From the NCBI GenBank assembly GCA_943788445.1, contig CALSQH010000003.1, positions 744,001 to 808,000 on the forward strand: DNA of 64,000 nt. Reading direction: 5' to 3'. Position 1 is the first letter of the stretch. Each line of letters starts with the position of its first letter. The position numbers and the translations under genes were made by a program. The DNA is from an uncultured Pseudomonadales bacterium. GTDB lineage: Bacteria > Pseudomonadota > Gammaproteobacteria > Pseudomonadales > Porticoccaceae. The notes beneath the pieces are model-generated. The model saw only the letters and a program-made list of their open reading frames with translations. It was not told where the DNA came from and did no database searches. Of this stretch, positions 17,814 to 25,789 are shown piece by piece.

Positions 17814-19247
17814 CTAAATCACATCGTTCTTGGTCATTTTAAAGGCCGCCAGAGCACGCTCTCGAGACTCTTTGATATCAACAATCGGCGCAGGGTAATC
17901 TTTGCCAATTTTTACACCGGCAGAGGCCAAAATTTCAGCCGGTGCCAACCAGGGTGCATGAATGTACTTGGCCGGCATATTGGCCAATTCCGGAACGAAG
18001 CGACGGATATAGTCGCCTTGCTTATCGAATTTTTCACTCTGAGTAATCGGGTTAAATATACGAAAGAACGGTGCCGCATCTGCACCACAGCCGGCAATCC
18101 ATTGCCAGCTCGCACTGTTGCTTGCAAGATCCGCATCAACCAGACAATCCCAAAACCACTGCTCACCTTTATGCCAATGGATTAAGAGATTCTTGACCAT
18201 AAAAGACCCCACCACCATACGCACACGATTGTGCATATAGCCAGTTTCCCAGAGCTCTCGCATGCCTGCGTCCACCAGCGGATAGCCGGTTTTACCTTTT
18301 TTCCATGCCCGTAACTCTACCTCAGTATTCTCTGCCCAGGGAAAGATATTAAATCTTGGCTGCAAGTTTTCCGTTGGCAGCGCAGGAAAATGGTAGAGCA
18401 GATAATAGGAAAACTCGCGCCAACCCAGCTCACTTAAAAAGGTGTCAAGATTAGCTTCATTATCGATTAACGCTGCAGCATCATTAGCTGCATACCAGGC
18501 TGTATTTACCGATATCTGGCCGAAGTGAAAGTAGGGAGATAACCGCGAAACATTCTTCTTGTTAGGGAAATTGCGACCTTCACGATAATCTTGTATGCCG
18601 TTAAAGACAAACTCATCTAAACGATCTTTGGCGCCCTCTTCACTAATATCCCAATGCTCATGAATCTTTTTATCCCAGTCGATAGCTGGAAGTAACGACA
18701 AATCTTCGAGCCTTAAACTGCTCTCGATCTTGAGTAGATGCATATTGGTCGGCTCGGCAAGAGGTCTTCTCGGTGCCGGTTTTTGCAGGCAGCCCCTACG
18801 ATAATAAGGCGTAAAAACCTTGTAGGGGGTGGCATCTTTCTTTAGGACTTGCCATGGCTCCCACAACAGCGAGCCATTGTAGCTTTGCACCTCTAAACCA
18901 GTGTCTTTAAAACTCGATTTAATCAATCCGTCTCGCGCAATACTCTGCGGTTCATAGCAACGATTCCAATACACTGCACGGGCATTAGCCTGTTTCGCCA
19001 ACTGTGAAAGCACGGTAAAAGCATCACCCTGATAAATGTTGAGTTTATCGCCCAAGCTTTTATTCAATGATGCCAGAGCGTGATGCAACCACCATCGACT
19101 CGCACCGCCGAGGGCCCAAGGCTGGTCTGTCTGCTCATCTAAAATAAAGACCGGTATAACCAGTCCCGCTTCACAGGCGGCCGCTAGTGCCGGATTATCC
19201 GCGAGGCGGAGATCTTGTCGAAACCAGAAAATTGTTGGCTGTGAGAT
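17814..19247 (-). CDS. phrB: Deoxyribodipyrimidine photolyase, apparent AUC start
   Basis: A light-driven flavoenzyme that splits UV-induced cyclobutane pyrimidine dimers. Homology runs without a break from FWFRQDLRLADNPAL at the N-terminus (antenna Rossmann domain), through WALGGASRWWLHHAL, to the FAD domain with WREFSYYLL, PLVDAGMRELWETGYMHNR and ASWQWIAGCGADAAPFFRIFNP. The length of 477 residues fits class I photolyases. No ATG, GTG or TTG exists between the in-frame stop at 19266-19268 and the conserved N-terminus. An ATC at 19245-19247 follows an AAGGA ribosome site by 7 nt. The first conventional start, TTG at 19088, would remove 53 essential residues. A sequencing error (ATG read as ATC) is the alternative. 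Confidence 0.85.
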   Translation of the reverse strand: MSQPTIFWFRQDLRLADNPALAAACEAGLVIPVFILDEQTDQPWALGGASRWWLHHALASLNKSLGDKLNIYQGDAFTVLSQLAKQANARAVYWNRCYEPQSIARDGLIKSSFKDTGLEVQSYNGSLLWEPWQVLKKDATPYKVFTPYYRRGCLQKPAPRRPLAEPTNMHLLKIESSLRLEDLSLLPAIDWDKKIHEHWDISEEGAKDRLDEFVFNGIQDYREGRNFPNKKNVSRLSPYFHFGQISVNTAWYAANDAAALIDNEANLDTFLSELGWREFSYYLLYHFPALPTENLQPRFNIFPWAENTEVELRAWKKGKTGYPLVDAGMRELWETGYMHNRVRMVVGSFMVKNLLIHWHKGEQWFWDCLVDADLASNSASWQWIAGCGADAAPFFRIFNPITQSEKFDKQGDYIRRFVPELANMPAKYIHAPWLAPAEILASAGVKIGKDYPAPIVDIKESRERALAAFKMTKNDVI

Positions 19248-19391
19248 AGTACTTTCCTTCTGTTTTTATGGCTTATTTACGCAGACACTGATGCTAGTGG
19301 ATTGATCGAGAACGGAATCAGCATTAGAGCATATTTGTAGTTTTACTCTGGTACAATCTTCGCCTTTAATTTTGACTGTGAGTTTATAGTA

Positions 19392-20681
19392 ATGAATGTA
19401 TTGGTTGTCGGTTCAGGTGGTCGTGAGCATGCTCTTGCATGGAAAGCTGCACAGAGTACTCAGGTTGAAACTGTATTTGTAGCATCGGGCAATGCGGGTA
19501 CTGCCACCGAAGCAAATTTGGAAAATGTCGCCATTGCCATCGATGACTTCGCGGCACTTGCAGACTTTGCTGAGGCAAGCAATGTCGGACTAACCATAAT
19601 CGGTCCCGAACAACCTTTGGTTGATGGCGTTGTCGATTTTTTTAACCAGCGCGGACTTCCGGTTTTTGGCCCCTCAAAAGGCGCGGCCCAGTTGGAGGGT
19701 TCAAAAGCATTTACCAAAGACTTCTTATTGCGCCACAGTATTCCCACTGGCGATTATCAAAATTTCACCGATATCGACGAGGCGCTGGCTTACCTGCATA
19801 AGATGGGTGCACCAATCGTTATCAAGGCAGACGGTCTAGCTGCCGGCAAGGGCGTAATTGTCGCCATGACATTAGAGGAAGCCGAAGCCGCAGTTCGCGA
19901 TATGTTAGCCGGCAATGCCTTTGGTGAGGCCGGCCACCGCGTAGTTATCGAAGAATATCTGGATGGCGAAGAAGCTAGCTTTATTGTGATGGTGGACGGC
20001 AAAAATGTATTGCCAATGGCCACCAGCCAGGACCACAAGCGGGTTGGCGATGGTGATACCGGTGTTAATACTGGAGGCATGGGTGCTTATTCTCCAGCAC
20101 CGGTTGTCAATGAAACCATCTACCAGAGAGTGATGGACGAGGTTATCTATCCCACGGTTGAGGGCATGGCCGCCGAGGGCAATGATTACACGGGATTTTT
20201 ATATGCCGGACTGATGATTATGGCCGATGGCACTCCCAAAGTAATCGAATACAACTGCCGCTTTGGCGACCCTGAAACACAGCCGATTCTATTGCGTTTA
20301 AAATCAGATTTAGTCGCTCACTGCTTGGCGGCACTCGATGGTAATCTGAATACTGAACAGGCCGACTGGGATTCACGCCCCGCCGTAGGTATTGTTATGG
20401 CAGCTGGTGGCTATCCTGGAAGCTATGCCAAAGGCGAAGTAATCCACGGCCTGTCGTCAGACAATATCGCGGGTGAAAAAGTTTTCCACGCCGGCACAGC
20501 GATGCTTGATAATCAGGTGGTTACCAGCGGTGGTCGTGTACTCTGCGCCACTGCTCTGGGAAATAGCGTCGCCGAGGCGCAACAGGCCGCCTATAGGTTG
20601 GCGGCAACGATTAATTTTAAGGATGTTTATAAGCGTACGGATATTGCTTGGCGCGCCATAGAGCGCGAACAAAAAACCTAG
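19392..20681 (+). CDS. purD: Phosphoribosylamine-glycine ligase (GAR synthetase)
   Basis: The second step of purine synthesis, joining glycine to phosphoribosylamine with ATP. The 429-residue ATP-grasp protein starts with MNVLVVGSGGREHALAWK. It carries KADGLAAGKGVIVA (ATP-binding), the QDHKRVGDGDTGVNTGGMGAYSP segment and NCRFGDPETQ, the usual PurD landmarks. It is transcribed away from phrB. A TACAAT at 19352-19357 may be its -10. A membrane-protein gene follows after 13 nt. Confidence 0.97.
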   Translation: MNVLVVGSGGREHALAWKAAQSTQVETVFVASGNAGTATEANLENVAIAIDDFAALADFAEASNVGLTIIGPEQPLVDGVVDFFNQRGLPVFGPSKGAAQLEGSKAFTKDFLLRHSIPTGDYQNFTDIDEALAYLHKMGAPIVIKADGLAAGKGVIVAMTLEEAEAAVRDMLAGNAFGEAGHRVVIEEYLDGEEASFIVMVDGKNVLPMATSQDHKRVGDGDTGVNTGGMGAYSPAPVVNETIYQRVMDEVIYPTVEGMAAEGNDYTGFLYAGLMIMADGTPKVIEYNCRFGDPETQPILLRLKSDLVAHCLAALDGNLNTEQADWDSRPAVGIVMAAGGYPGSYAKGEVIHGLSSDNIAGEKVFHAGTAMLDNQVVTSGGRVLCATALGNSVAEAQQAAYRLAATINFKDVYKRTDIAWRAIEREQKT

Positions 20682-20694
20682 GAGCACCGCTTCC

Positions 20695-21417
20695 ATGTGG
20701 CAGAGCTTTCTTCGCAACGACTATGACTTCCAATCTTTTGGTGATCAACACTTAGCAGTTCTGCTAGTGTTTAGTCTTTTTCTTGCGGGGACTTTCTGGT
20801 CTGCTCGCAATTTAAGCTCTGCTCAAAACTTACTCTTAAGCCGTTACTTTTCAATTTTTATATTTTTGACCGTAGCGGTTTGGACTGCGATTAAAGTTTA
20901 TTTCGATCGCTTTAATTTACTCGCCGATCTGCCACTGTCGCTGTGTAATCTGTTTGCTGTACTTGCTCCCCTGCTATTCTGGCGCCCCCACCAGCGGCGT
21001 CTTGAAGTTATGTACTTTCTGGTTACTGTCGGTACCTTTCAGGCAATGCTGACACCAGACCTCTATGTCGGCTTTCCTAGCAATGAGTTTTTTAAATACT
21101 GGATTGTGCATGGCGGCATGGTGCTCTTGGTTATTCACAGTATCTTTGCCTTTCAGCTCTACCCGAGGTTTAAGGGCGTGGCGCTTACATTCGGGTGGAT
21201 TAATTTATATTCCGCTGTACTCTATCCGCTGAACCTCGCTTTAGGTGCAAACTATTTCTACCTAATCAGTAAGCCCGGAAATGCCTCCATACTGGACTTT
21301 TTTGGTCCCTGGCCGATGTATATCTTCGCGGCTGAATTAGTCGCTATGGCCTTTTTTGCTCTAGCCTATCTGCCCTTTTTGCTGGTCAAGAAATCCTCTC
21401 AGACTGCTGCTGCGTAA
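20695..21417 (+). CDS. TIGR02206/YwaF-type integral membrane protein
   Basis: A 240-residue polytopic protein with about six or seven hydrophobic helices. The landmarks DLPLSLCNL, the LTPDL and FFKYWIVHGG segments, GANYFYL-SKP and DFFGPWPMY match the YwaF/TIGR02206 family, which is related to eukaryotic TMEM164. Its function in bacteria is unknown to me. The conserved His, Asp and Cys in membrane segments suggest an enzyme rather than a transporter. It starts 13 nt after purD and probably shares its transcript. Confidence 0.72.
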   Translation: MWQSFLRNDYDFQSFGDQHLAVLLVFSLFLAGTFWSARNLSSAQNLLLSRYFSIFIFLTVAVWTAIKVYFDRFNLLADLPLSLCNLFAVLAPLLFWRPHQRRLEVMYFLVTVGTFQAMLTPDLYVGFPSNEFFKYWIVHGGMVLLVIHSIFAFQLYPRFKGVALTFGWINLYSAVLYPLNLALGANYFYLISKPGNASILDFFGPWPMYIFAAELVAMAFFALAYLPFLLVKKSSQTAAA

Positions 21418-21477
21418 TTTAGATAAATTTGATCTACAATAGCATCATCAGTTAAACCACAAATTTCGAGAACCTCC

Positions 21478-22134
21478 ATGTCACAACCTTTATCAAAAAA
21501 GAGACTCTCAGCAATCGACCATTTTCTCGTTCAGGCAGATCAAGCTTTGCGGACACTGGCTGGAAAGGCGCCGCCACCAAAGCGCAAGTCACCCGCATGC
21601 GGATCATCTGAGGGGGAATTGACGGGGCAAGAAAAACGTCATGCTGCGGGATTGATGCGTGTCAATCATTCCGGTGAAGTCTGCGCGCAAGCTCTCTACC
21701 AAGGCCAGGCACTCACCGCCAAGTTACCGGAAGTAGGCCAGCAAATGGCCGAAGCTGCCGCTGAAGAAATCGATCATCTCGTCTGGTGTGAAGAGCGCAT
21801 TACGGAGTTGGGCGGTACACCGAGCCGGTTAAACCCGCTCTGGTATGCGGCCTCTTTTGGTATTGGTGCGACTGCGGGTCTGATTAGCGATAAACTCAGC
21901 CTCGGATTTGTCGCCGCAACAGAGGATCAGGTCTGTGCTCACCTGCAAGAGCATTTAGATAAGCTACCCATCAACGACACCAAAAGCCGAGCCGTTGTTG
22001 AGCAGATGCTTATTGACGAAAAACGTCATGCCGAGACGGCGCTTGACGCCGGTGGTTACCCATTCCCCAGCCCAGTCAAAAAACTGATGACCGCAGTTTC
22101 ATCGGCCATGACAGCCAGCAGTTATCGGTTCTAG
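21478..22134 (+). CDS. coq7: 3-demethoxyubiquinol 3-hydroxylase, Coq7 type
   Basis: A non-heme di-iron monooxygenase that performs the last ring hydroxylation in ubiquinone synthesis, replacing UbiF in many gammaproteobacteria. The 218-residue protein shows [32 protein letters not shown] and [10 protein letters not shown], supplying the Glu and E-x-x-H iron ligands. The first 45 residues are variable. It is convergent with the LysR gene 10 nt away. In Pseudomonas a coq7 gene also lies in this crp/trp neighbourhood. Confidence 0.93.
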   Translation: MSQPLSKKRLSAIDHFLVQADQALRTLAGKAPPPKRKSPACGSSEGELTGQEKRHAAGLMRVNHSGEVCAQALYQGQALTAKLPEVGQQMAEAAAEEIDHLVWCEERITELGGTPSRLNPLWYAASFGIGATAGLISDKLSLGFVAATEDQVCAHLQEHLDKLPINDTKSRAVVEQMLIDEKRHAETALDAGGYPFPSPVKKLMTAVSSAMTASSYRF

Positions 22135-22143
22135 TTAGATTGA

Positions 22144-23115
22144 CTATCTAATCAGATTCTTCGGGCTTTCAGCGCCTTCCATATCCGTCGCCAGGTCAAC
22201 TATTATCTCTGATAACCAGCGGTGAATTGGCGACCCCAATGTCCGCTTATGCTGCAATAAAACCAGAGGAACGGTGCCTTCGTGAGGTAGATCCGCTGGG
22301 TAGCGCTTACTGACAACTCGGCGCAAGTCACGCTCCATACCTGAACCAAATTTTGCTGCAACCATTAAACAGTCTGTATCGCAGATCGTCTCGATGGCGG
22401 TCATCAGCTGATTGGTTACCATAGCCTTTTTTCGTTTACGGCCTAGCTCTCTTAGCGCTCGGTCAAAACGAGCATCTGTTCTTGCGCTGACTCGCTTGGC
22501 GATCAGTAGATAGTACTGCACAAATGGATATTCAAGAATTTCATCCAGCGTGACTCTCGACTTTTTACTCAGCGGGTGCCCCTCTCGCATCCAGATAGTA
22601 GGGCTGAATATCGCCAGATGTCTTTTGGTAATGTCGCTGGTGATATCTTTTTCAATATCAATAGCGAAGTCCAAAACTCCATCGGCTAACTCACCTTCCA
22701 CCGAATCCGTCTCACTGGAAATAGACAAAACTACGCCCGGGGCATATTTATTTAACACGCCGGTTAATTGCGAAGCCAGTGAGATAGCAATAAATTCAGG
22801 AATAGCGATGGTCACCTCGCCTATAAAGGCGGCGGGATCAAATTCACCCTCAGTGATCATGTCGAGAATACCCTCCAACATACTCGGCAGCCGCAACTGC
22901 AAATCTCGCGCCTTAGGTGTTGGAATCAGTTTATTACCTGTACGTGTAAATAGCGGATCATCCAGCTGATCACGCAATCGCTGCAACACCCGACTCATTG
23001 CCGGCTGAGTAATAAACAGTCGTTCCGCTGCTCGAGTCACACTTTTTTCTTCAAGTAGCGCCTGTAGTGAGACCAATAAATTAAGGTCGAGACGGGATAA
23101 TTTCTGTAAATTCAT
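22144..23115 (-). CDS. LysR family transcriptional regulator
   Basis: A 323-residue regulator with an N-terminal winged helix-turn-helix (about 8-67: LDLNLLVSLQALLEEKSVTRAAERLFITQPAMSR in pieces, then LRDQLDDPLFTR) and a C-terminal LysR effector-binding domain (about 95-305). The effector is unknown. It is divergent from a short transcription unit whose promoter carries AATGC-N7-GCATT 38 nt upstream of this gene. A second copy of that site heads another small unit at 23.55 kb. These are the best candidate targets. It interrupts the otherwise conserved coq7-osmC-crp neighbourhood, so it looks like an accessory insertion. Confidence 0.88.
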   Translation of the reverse strand: MNLQKLSRLDLNLLVSLQALLEEKSVTRAAERLFITQPAMSRVLQRLRDQLDDPLFTRTGNKLIPTPKARDLQLRLPSMLEGILDMITEGEFDPAAFIGEVTIAIPEFIAISLASQLTGVLNKYAPGVVLSISSETDSVEGELADGVLDFAIDIEKDITSDITKRHLAIFSPTIWMREGHPLSKKSRVTLDEILEYPFVQYYLLIAKRVSARTDARFDRALRELGRKRKKAMVTNQLMTAIETICDTDCLMVAAKFGSGMERDLRRVVSKRYPADLPHEGTVPLVLLQHKRTLGSPIHRWLSEIIVDLATDMEGAESPKNLIR

Positions 23116-23152
23116 AAGGTTAGCCTAGGTCATTACCTGAGAGCATATAAAT

Positions 23153-23169
23153 AATGCCAACAATGCATT
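23153..23169 (+). promoter_or_regulatory. Putative LysR operator, copy 1
   Basis: AATGC-N7-GCATT is an inverted repeat containing T-N11-A, the generic LysR box. It ends at the first base of the -35 of the small-ORF promoter and lies 38 nt from the divergent LysR start codon. An almost identical 17-mer lies at 23545-23561, differing only at the first base of the N7. Binding by the neighbouring LysR is inferred. Confidence 0.6.
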
Positions 23170-23197
23170 TGGATTATGACATGGCCGGCAGTATATT
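23169..23197 (+). promoter_or_regulatory. Promoter of the 40-residue ORF unit
   Basis: TTGGAT (23169-23174), a 17-nt spacer and TATATT (23192-23197). The -35 directly adjoins the operator-like repeat, the typical class-II activator position for a LysR protein. Transcription would start near 23204. Confidence 0.55.
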
Positions 23198-23244
23198 GTC
23201 ACGCATAGGGCAGATGGCCCAGTACACACCTTAGGAGATAGACC

Positions 23245-23367
23245 ATGACACTCGTATACATACTAATCGGATTTGCTGGATTAGCGGGTGCTGCAATTGC
23301 GAAAGATGACTTCGCCAACGTTAAAGCACCGAAAATCACAAATTCAGATAAAACGCTGACTCAATAA
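23245..23367 (+). CDS. Small hydrophobic peptide, 40 residues, unknown
   Basis: A 40-codon ORF with a good ribosome site (AGGAG at 23233-23237, 7 nt before ATG). Residues 2-19 form a hydrophobic, small-residue-rich helix ending in A-I-A. This could be a membrane anchor or a signal peptide cut before KDD. The remaining 21 residues are polar and charged. It is framed by its own promoter (23169-23197) and a strong terminator (23421-23448), so it is a complete single-gene unit. No family is recognised. Its proximity to the LysR gene suggests that regulator controls it. Confidence 0.6.
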   Translation: MTLVYILIGFAGLAGAAIAKDDFANVKAPKITNSDKTLTQ

Positions 23368-23420
23368 GCCAGCATTTTAGAACCAAACCCCTCTTAATCC
23401 TTGCTATAGGATTTTTTATA

Positions 23421-23448
23421 GGGGCCCATCACTGGGCCCCTTTTTTTT
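23421..23448 (+). terminator. Strong intrinsic terminator of the small-ORF unit
   Basis: GGGGCCCA (23421-23428), a TCAC loop and TGGGCCCC (23433-23440) form a perfect 8-bp GC-rich stem followed by eight T residues (23441-23448). Confidence 0.92.
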
Positions 23449-23544
23449 ATCTGTTAAAAATCCAACATAGATAAAAACCTCAGTCAAACCCTAAAGCCCC
23501 GAATACCGAGCAATTTAAGCGACATTACCAAAATGCATGACCCT

Positions 23545-23561
23545 AATGCAAACAATGCATT
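23545..23561 (+). promoter_or_regulatory. Putative LysR operator, copy 2
   Basis: AATGC-N7-GCATT again, with 16 of 17 bases identical to copy 1 and the same placement at the -35 of the next promoter. A further ATGCAT half-site lies at 23533-23538. Confidence 0.58.
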
Positions 23562-23589
23562 TGATGTATATCCATCAAATTCTTATTAT
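23561..23589 (+). promoter_or_regulatory. Promoter of the putative small RNA
   Basis: TTGATG (23561-23566), a 17-nt spacer and TATTAT (23584-23589). The geometry relative to the operator is identical to the small-ORF promoter. The predicted start is near 23596. Confidence 0.55.
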
Positions 23590-23595
23590 GCACGC

Positions 23596-23702
23596 ATTGA
23601 AGTGTTGCTGAGAAGCAACTCTTAACAGATTTACCCCCTACCCCTTTCTTTGTGATTCATCCAAGGATTTTTTAAGGAACCTTCCTCAGGTTCCTTTTTT
23701 TT
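23596..23702 (+). ncRNA. Candidate small regulatory RNA, about 107 nt
   Basis: A promoter and terminator enclose a region with no usable ORF (the only ATG frame encodes seven residues). The RNA would begin with a tight hairpin, GTTGCT-GAGA-AGCAAC (23604-23619), a GNRA tetraloop. A single-stranded C/U-rich stretch follows (about 23631-23651, CCCCCTACCCCTTTC), complementary to purine-rich ribosome sites. It ends in an intrinsic terminator with a U-tail suited to Hfq binding. No known sRNA family is recognised. Confidence 0.5.
23674..23702 (+). terminator. Intrinsic terminator of the putative small RNA
   Basis: AAGGAACC (23674-23681) pairs with GGTTCCTT (23689-23696) across a 7-nt loop, and the T-run continues to 23702. 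Confidence 0.88.
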
Positions 23703-23730
23703 GCCTGCGATTTAGTGACCGCCGAATAGC

Positions 23731-24150
23731 TTAGGTCTCGATCAGCTCATAGCTGTGGGACATTTCAACGCCTGCGGCTTCCATCATAATTGATGCAGAA
23801 CAATACTTTTCGGCAGATAATTCAACCGCACGCTTAACCTGACTCTCTTTCAGCGCAGCTCCAGAAACCAAAAAGTGTAGATGGATTTTACTAAATACCG
23901 CTGGAACAGCATCAACTCTCTCGGCTTCAATCTCAGTACGACAATCTGTCACCTGCTGGCGGCTCTTCTTAAGCATGCTCATCACATCGAAAGATGCACA
24001 GCCGCCCAAACCCAACAACAGCATTTCCATGGGCCGAATACCCATATTGCGCCCGCCCTGACTCTCCGCGCCATCCATCACCGCCGAGTGCCCGCTTCCC
24101 GACTCACCAAGGAACATAACGCCATCAACCCACTTAATTGTTGCCTTCAT
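23731..24150 (-). CDS. OsmC family protein (YhfA-like)
   Basis: A 139-residue OsmC-fold protein. GLGGCASFDV-MLKKSR carries the conserved Cys in the position used by OsmC peroxiredoxins, and a second candidate Cys is in EKYCSAS near the C-terminus. These proteins reduce organic hydroperoxides or act on related thiol chemistry. The divergent pairing with crp matches yhfA-crp in enterobacteria and the neighbour of vfr in Pseudomonas. The frame opens at 24186, but the ATG at 24150 has GAGG 7 nt upstream and starts MKATIKW, typical of the family. Confidence 0.85.
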   Translation of the reverse strand: MKATIKWVDGVMFLGESGSGHSAVMDGAESQGGRNMGIRPMEMLLLGLGGCASFDVMSMLKKSRQQVTDCRTEIEAERVDAVPAVFSKIHLHFLVSGAALKESQVKRAVELSAEKYCSASIMMEAAGVEMSHSYELIET

Positions 24151-24304
24151 AATTTGCCTCTTTTTCAACAGCGCAAAGATTACCATAGAGCAGGGTGCAA
24201 AATTTACTCGCCATTAGGTTTTTTTTACTACTATTAACTCTAGGAGTCGCGGATAAACACTATATAAAGCGGCATTTAGCTAACCTTGTAAATGGAGAAA
24301 CAAA

Positions 24305-24940
24305 TTGGCGCCTGCACCCCTCACACCACATATTGAAAACGTGGAAGAATTCTTATCCCATTGTCACAGACGCCGATATCCGGCTAAAAGTACGATTATT
24401 TACGCTGGAGACCAAGGAGATACCCTTTATTACATTATCAAAGGTTCGGTCACCGTCATGATTGAAGATGATAGTGACGGCAAAGAAATCATACTCGCCT
24501 ATCTAAACCCAGGCGATTTCTTTGGCGAAATGGGCCTTTTTGACCAGGAGCATCGCAGTGCGTGGATTCGCACTAAAACAGAATGTGAAGTCGGCGAAAT
24601 CAGCTATGCAAAGTTTGTTGAGCTGAGCAATAAGTACCCAGCATTCCTTTTTGCTATCAGTAAGCAGGTCGCCCAGCGGCTTCGCGACACAACCCGCAAG
24701 GTCAGTGACCTGGCCTTTCTCGATGTGACCGGACGAGTTGCTCGCACATTGCTAGATCTCTGCAAAGAGCCCGACGCAATGACCCACCCGGATGGCATGC
24801 AGATTAAAATCACCCGTCAGGAGATTGGCCGAATCGTTGGCTGCTCGCGGGAGATGGTTGGTCGCGTACTAAAAGAACTCGAGGAGCAGGGGCTGGTCTC
24901 TGTTACGGGTAAGACGATGGTGGTGTTTGGTACTCGCTAA
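24305..24940 (+). CDS. crp: cAMP receptor protein (Crp/Vfr)
   Basis: A global regulator that binds cAMP and activates or represses promoters. The 211-residue protein has an N-terminal cyclic-nucleotide domain with [18 protein letters not shown] (the Gly, Glu, Arg and Ser cAMP contacts) and a C-terminal winged helix whose recognition segment is [20 protein letters not shown]. The start is TTG at 24305, supported by GGAG 8 nt before it; no in-frame ATG fits the family N-terminus. It is closely divergent from osmC and convergent with trpC. Confidence 0.93.
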   Translation: MAPAPLTPHIENVEEFLSHCHRRRYPAKSTIIYAGDQGDTLYYIIKGSVTVMIEDDSDGKEIILAYLNPGDFFGEMGLFDQEHRSAWIRTKTECEVGEISYAKFVELSNKYPAFLFAISKQVAQRLRDTTRKVSDLAFLDVTGRVARTLLDLCKEPDAMTHPDGMQIKITRQEIGRIVGCSREMVGRVLKELEEQGLVSVTGKTMVVFGTR

Positions 24941-24966
24941 ACTATTTAGGACGTCTAGTAGATAGA

Positions 24967-25767
24967 CTAGCGAAACATCTCCGCCAAGCGCTCGCCCGGA
25001 TCTTCACTGCGCATAAAGGCTTCACCCACCAGAAAGGCATTTACATGATGTTGTCGCATAGCGGCAACATCTTCTGGGCTGTGAATTCCGCTTTCAGTGA
25101 TAACAATTTTGTTATCGGGAATCTTGCTGAGTAGCTGATAGGTGTTTTCTAAAGTCACTTCAAAGCTGTGCAGATTGCGGTTATTAATACCGACCATGGG
25201 GTTATCCAGTTTTAGAGCGATATCCAATTCAGCTTCATCGTGGACTTCAATCAGAACATCCATACCCAGAGATCGGGCAACATCGTGCAATTGATTAAGC
25301 TGCTCTTCCGAGAGCGCCGAAACAATTAGCAGTATGCAGTCTGCATCCATAGCTCGGGCTTCATAGATTTGATATTCATCGATAATAAAGTCTTTGCGAA
25401 TCACTGGCAGAGTACTGGCGCTGCGGGCCATTTTTAAATACTCATCTGCGCCTTGAAAGAAATCCACATCGGTTAAAACTGAAAGACAACAGGCACCGCC
25501 CGTTTCGTAGCTCACCGCAATAGCGGCAGGGTCAAAGTCCTCTCGAATTACCCCTTTGCTTGGCGAGGCTTTTTTAATCTCGGCAATAACGCCAGATTGG
25601 CCAGCGGCAATTTTGGCGGCAATCGCGGCGGCAAAACCACGTGGCTTTGATGCAGTTGCAGCCTTTTCTATCAGCTGGGGAATCGATACTACAGCACTAC
25701 GCTCGGCAATTTCTTCGAGCTTACGGGCGAGAATCTTTTTCAATATGGTAGGCGTATCTGAACTCAT
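24967..25767 (-). CDS. trpC: Indole-3-glycerol phosphate synthase
   Basis: The fourth step of tryptophan synthesis: ring closure of carboxyphenylaminodeoxyribulose phosphate. The 266-residue TIM barrel shows [15 protein letters not shown] (catalytic Lys), the CCLSVLTD strand, the VIRKDFIID strand, VGINNRNL and the phosphate-binding [10 protein letters not shown]. It is monofunctional, with no PRAI domain attached. It is the last gene of trpE-trpG-trpD-trpC, with 22 nt to trpD. Confidence 0.96.
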   Translation of the reverse strand: MSSDTPTILKKILARKLEEIAERSAVVSIPQLIEKAATASKPRGFAAAIAAKIAAGQSGVIAEIKKASPSKGVIREDFDPAAIAVSYETGGACCLSVLTDVDFFQGADEYLKMARSASTLPVIRKDFIIDEYQIYEARAMDADCILLIVSALSEEQLNQLHDVARSLGMDVLIEVHDEAELDIALKLDNPMVGINNRNLHSFEVTLENTYQLLSKIPDNKIVITESGIHSPEDVAAMRQHHVNAFLVGEAFMRSEDPGERLAEMFR

Positions 25768-25789
25768 TTTTGGATCTCTTAATTTTTTA

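Larger units (their letters stand above)
23368..23730 (+). other. Intergenic region holding two terminators and a small transcript
   Basis: A 363-nt stretch between the 40-residue ORF and the osmC stop without a further ORF. In order it contains the terminator at 23421-23448, a second operator copy (23545-23561), a promoter (23561-23589), a putative small RNA (about 23596-23702) and its terminator. Confidence 0.6.

Noticed and set aside
17814..19088. Photolyase starting at the TTG at 19088
   Set aside because: This would delete 53 residues including the first strand of the antenna domain, which is visibly intact upstream in the same frame.
24195..24461. ORF of 88 codons overlapping the crp start
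   Set aside because: It overlaps the conserved N-terminus of Crp in another frame and has no recognisable features. The GGAG near 24293 serves the crp TTG.
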